Shown piece by piece: positions 62,976-64,000 of a stretch of DNA of 64,000 bases. The position numbers and the translations under genes were made by a program. Positions within the stretch are counted from its first letter, which is position 1. Each line of letters begins with the position of its first letter. Source of the DNA: Crambe crambe (taxonomy: Eukaryota; Porifera; Demospongiae; Poecilosclerida; Crambeidae); contig OZ004584.1 of assembly GCA_963924555.1 (NCBI GenBank), positions 2,045,001 through 2,109,000 on the forward strand, read 5' to 3'. The notes below the pieces were generated by a model, which saw only the letters and a list, made by a program, of their open reading frames with translations, was not told the origin of the DNA and ran no database searches.

Positions 62976-64000
62976 ATGGAAGAGGAGCAACAACTTGATA
63001 ACATGTCCTGCATATGCCATGCATGTTATAGACAAGCCACCAGAAATGTAGGCACCAATAATTTCAACCCCAGATGGAGAGACAAACTTACTAGCAAGAA
63101 GGGATACTGTGGGGTGGCTGGGTATAATGAGGATACATACAGACGAACACAGATGGCTTCACCAACATCCCTTCAATCCATATACTTGGGAAGCATATCT
63201 CTGGTTCTGAGCAGGACACTCCACTGTGCAAGGGTCATTACACCTACATGCAAAATGTGCACTATATGCCCCACAGCCATGCATGCTCATCCTGCAACAG
63301 CAAACCAAAATGCACACCAGACATTGCCCTGAACCAGACCTGGTTAACTCGTATCTTACCACCATATGTATTGAAACATCAGCACTCACTGCATCAAGTA
63401 CCATCTGTAGTCACTGTTACAAGCTTTTCAGCAATGTAGTCTTACAACTCAAGCACTCCAAGGTTGTGTTTGAGCAGGCAAAACCCACAAGCAGCATGTC
63501 AAGTATGTATACAAGCATGGAGAGTGTGGTGAGTGAGCATTCCTCTCATGAAAATTCCATCACATCTAGATGTGGCATGATAACTGTGATAGGTGTAGGA
63601 AAGGGGGGGGGCAAGGGGGGCATTGCCCCCTCACATTCCACAATCTATTTTGGTTCTTTTTAAGGCATAATAATAAATATTATGACAACAGTGAGCATGG
63701 TAAATATGTACCTAGTTTTGCAAGGTGCATGCACACTTGTTACAGTCTCACAGTATTACACTTGCCCCCCCCCCCCCCCCCCCCCCCCCGCTTCCGAACT
63801 CCTTCCTACACCTATAATCCTTTGTCATGGAGGTAGTCTTGAGCTGGTGAAGATATTGAATAATTTAGGAGCTGTGGCATGCAATGATACTTGCAATCGT
63901 CTTTCAGTTCAAGTTGTTGAACGTAAGGAATGGCTAGACATTATTCAAAGAAGAGTATGGATGAAGGCAGATCTAGAGAGTCATAATGTTCCTACAACTG
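62976..64000 (+). pseudogene. Cys/His-rich coding remnant split by frameshifts and a small transposon
   Basis: Three frames continue one another: 62976-63095 (MSCICHACYRQATRNV), about 63100-63305 (LCKGHYTYMQNVHYMPHSHA then CSSCNSKPK) and about 63306-63590 (MHTRHCPEPDLVNSYLTT, then ICSHCYKLF). After the insertion at 63590-63814 the third frame resumes (CHGGSLELVKILNNLGAVA) and stays open to the window end. Paired CxxC and HxxxC motifs suggest zinc binding. The sequence resembles a repeated, perhaps transposon-linked protein of sponges and cnidarians (memory, weak). Frame changes could also be unseen introns. Confidence 0.5.
63590..63814. mobile_element. Small MITE with GGTGTAGGAA termini and G/C homopolymers
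   Basis: Inverted ends 'taggtgtaggaa' (63590) and 'ttcctacaccta' (63803-63814). The interior has long G and C runs. A duplication of ATA (63589-63591 and 63814-63816) would put the host reading frame on both sides in register, suggesting a 3-bp target site; a TA target is the alternative. Confidence 0.65.

Overview
Organism. The window looks like a low-GC animal genome, most likely a demosponge of the Amphimedon type. The grounds are a multi-exon gene with GT-AG introns, very frequent TAGCTA/TACGTA words, relics of a fibrinogen-like exon common in sponge gene models, many foldback elements, and large intronless receptor genes whose ectodomain repeats resemble chlamydial Pmp proteins (GGA[ILV] and FxxN). 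The species is an inference.

Layout. A block of about 27-30 kb is present twice in the same orientation: unit 1 is 1-~24000 (left end cut by the window) and unit 2 is ~29190-57735. Each unit reads: an A-type receptor gene (minus), a B-type receptor gene (minus, broken: B1/B1'), a divergent repeat array, a decayed B fragment (plus), an intact B gene (plus: B2/B2'), and the 3' exons of a coiled-coil gene (plus, possibly centlein-like). An extra A gene (A2, 24237-28127) lies between the units, so A2 and A3 are tandem neighbours. Within each unit B1 and B2 form a head-to-head inverted duplication with arms of about 4.5 kb. 57735-62402 is a nest of foldback and hAT-like insertions. 62504-64000 holds a first exon and a degraded Cys/His-rich coding region split by a small transposon.

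Genes. A and B proteins (about 1285-1297 aa) share a signal peptide, a beta-helix ectodomain of about 700 aa with many N-glycosylation sites, a Cys-rich linker, about nine membrane helices, a strongly conserved cytoplasmic loop (LEKFKPFFDSFQSSFKD) and a short tail. Each is a single exon behind a TATAAAAG box. A2, A3, B2 and B2' are open end to end, and A1 shows no visible break in its in-window part. B1 and B1' are broken at different places. Both coiled-coil copies lose their last two exons by different lesions.

Main points for a second look: the receptor family and its cluster; recurrent 4-bp indels that turn TA into palindromic TANNTA; a foldback element pair in which every arm difference is mirrored; patchy B2-like sequence in B1'; a shared upstream repeat module; and the possibility that the two units are haplotypes joined by assembly rather than a true duplication.
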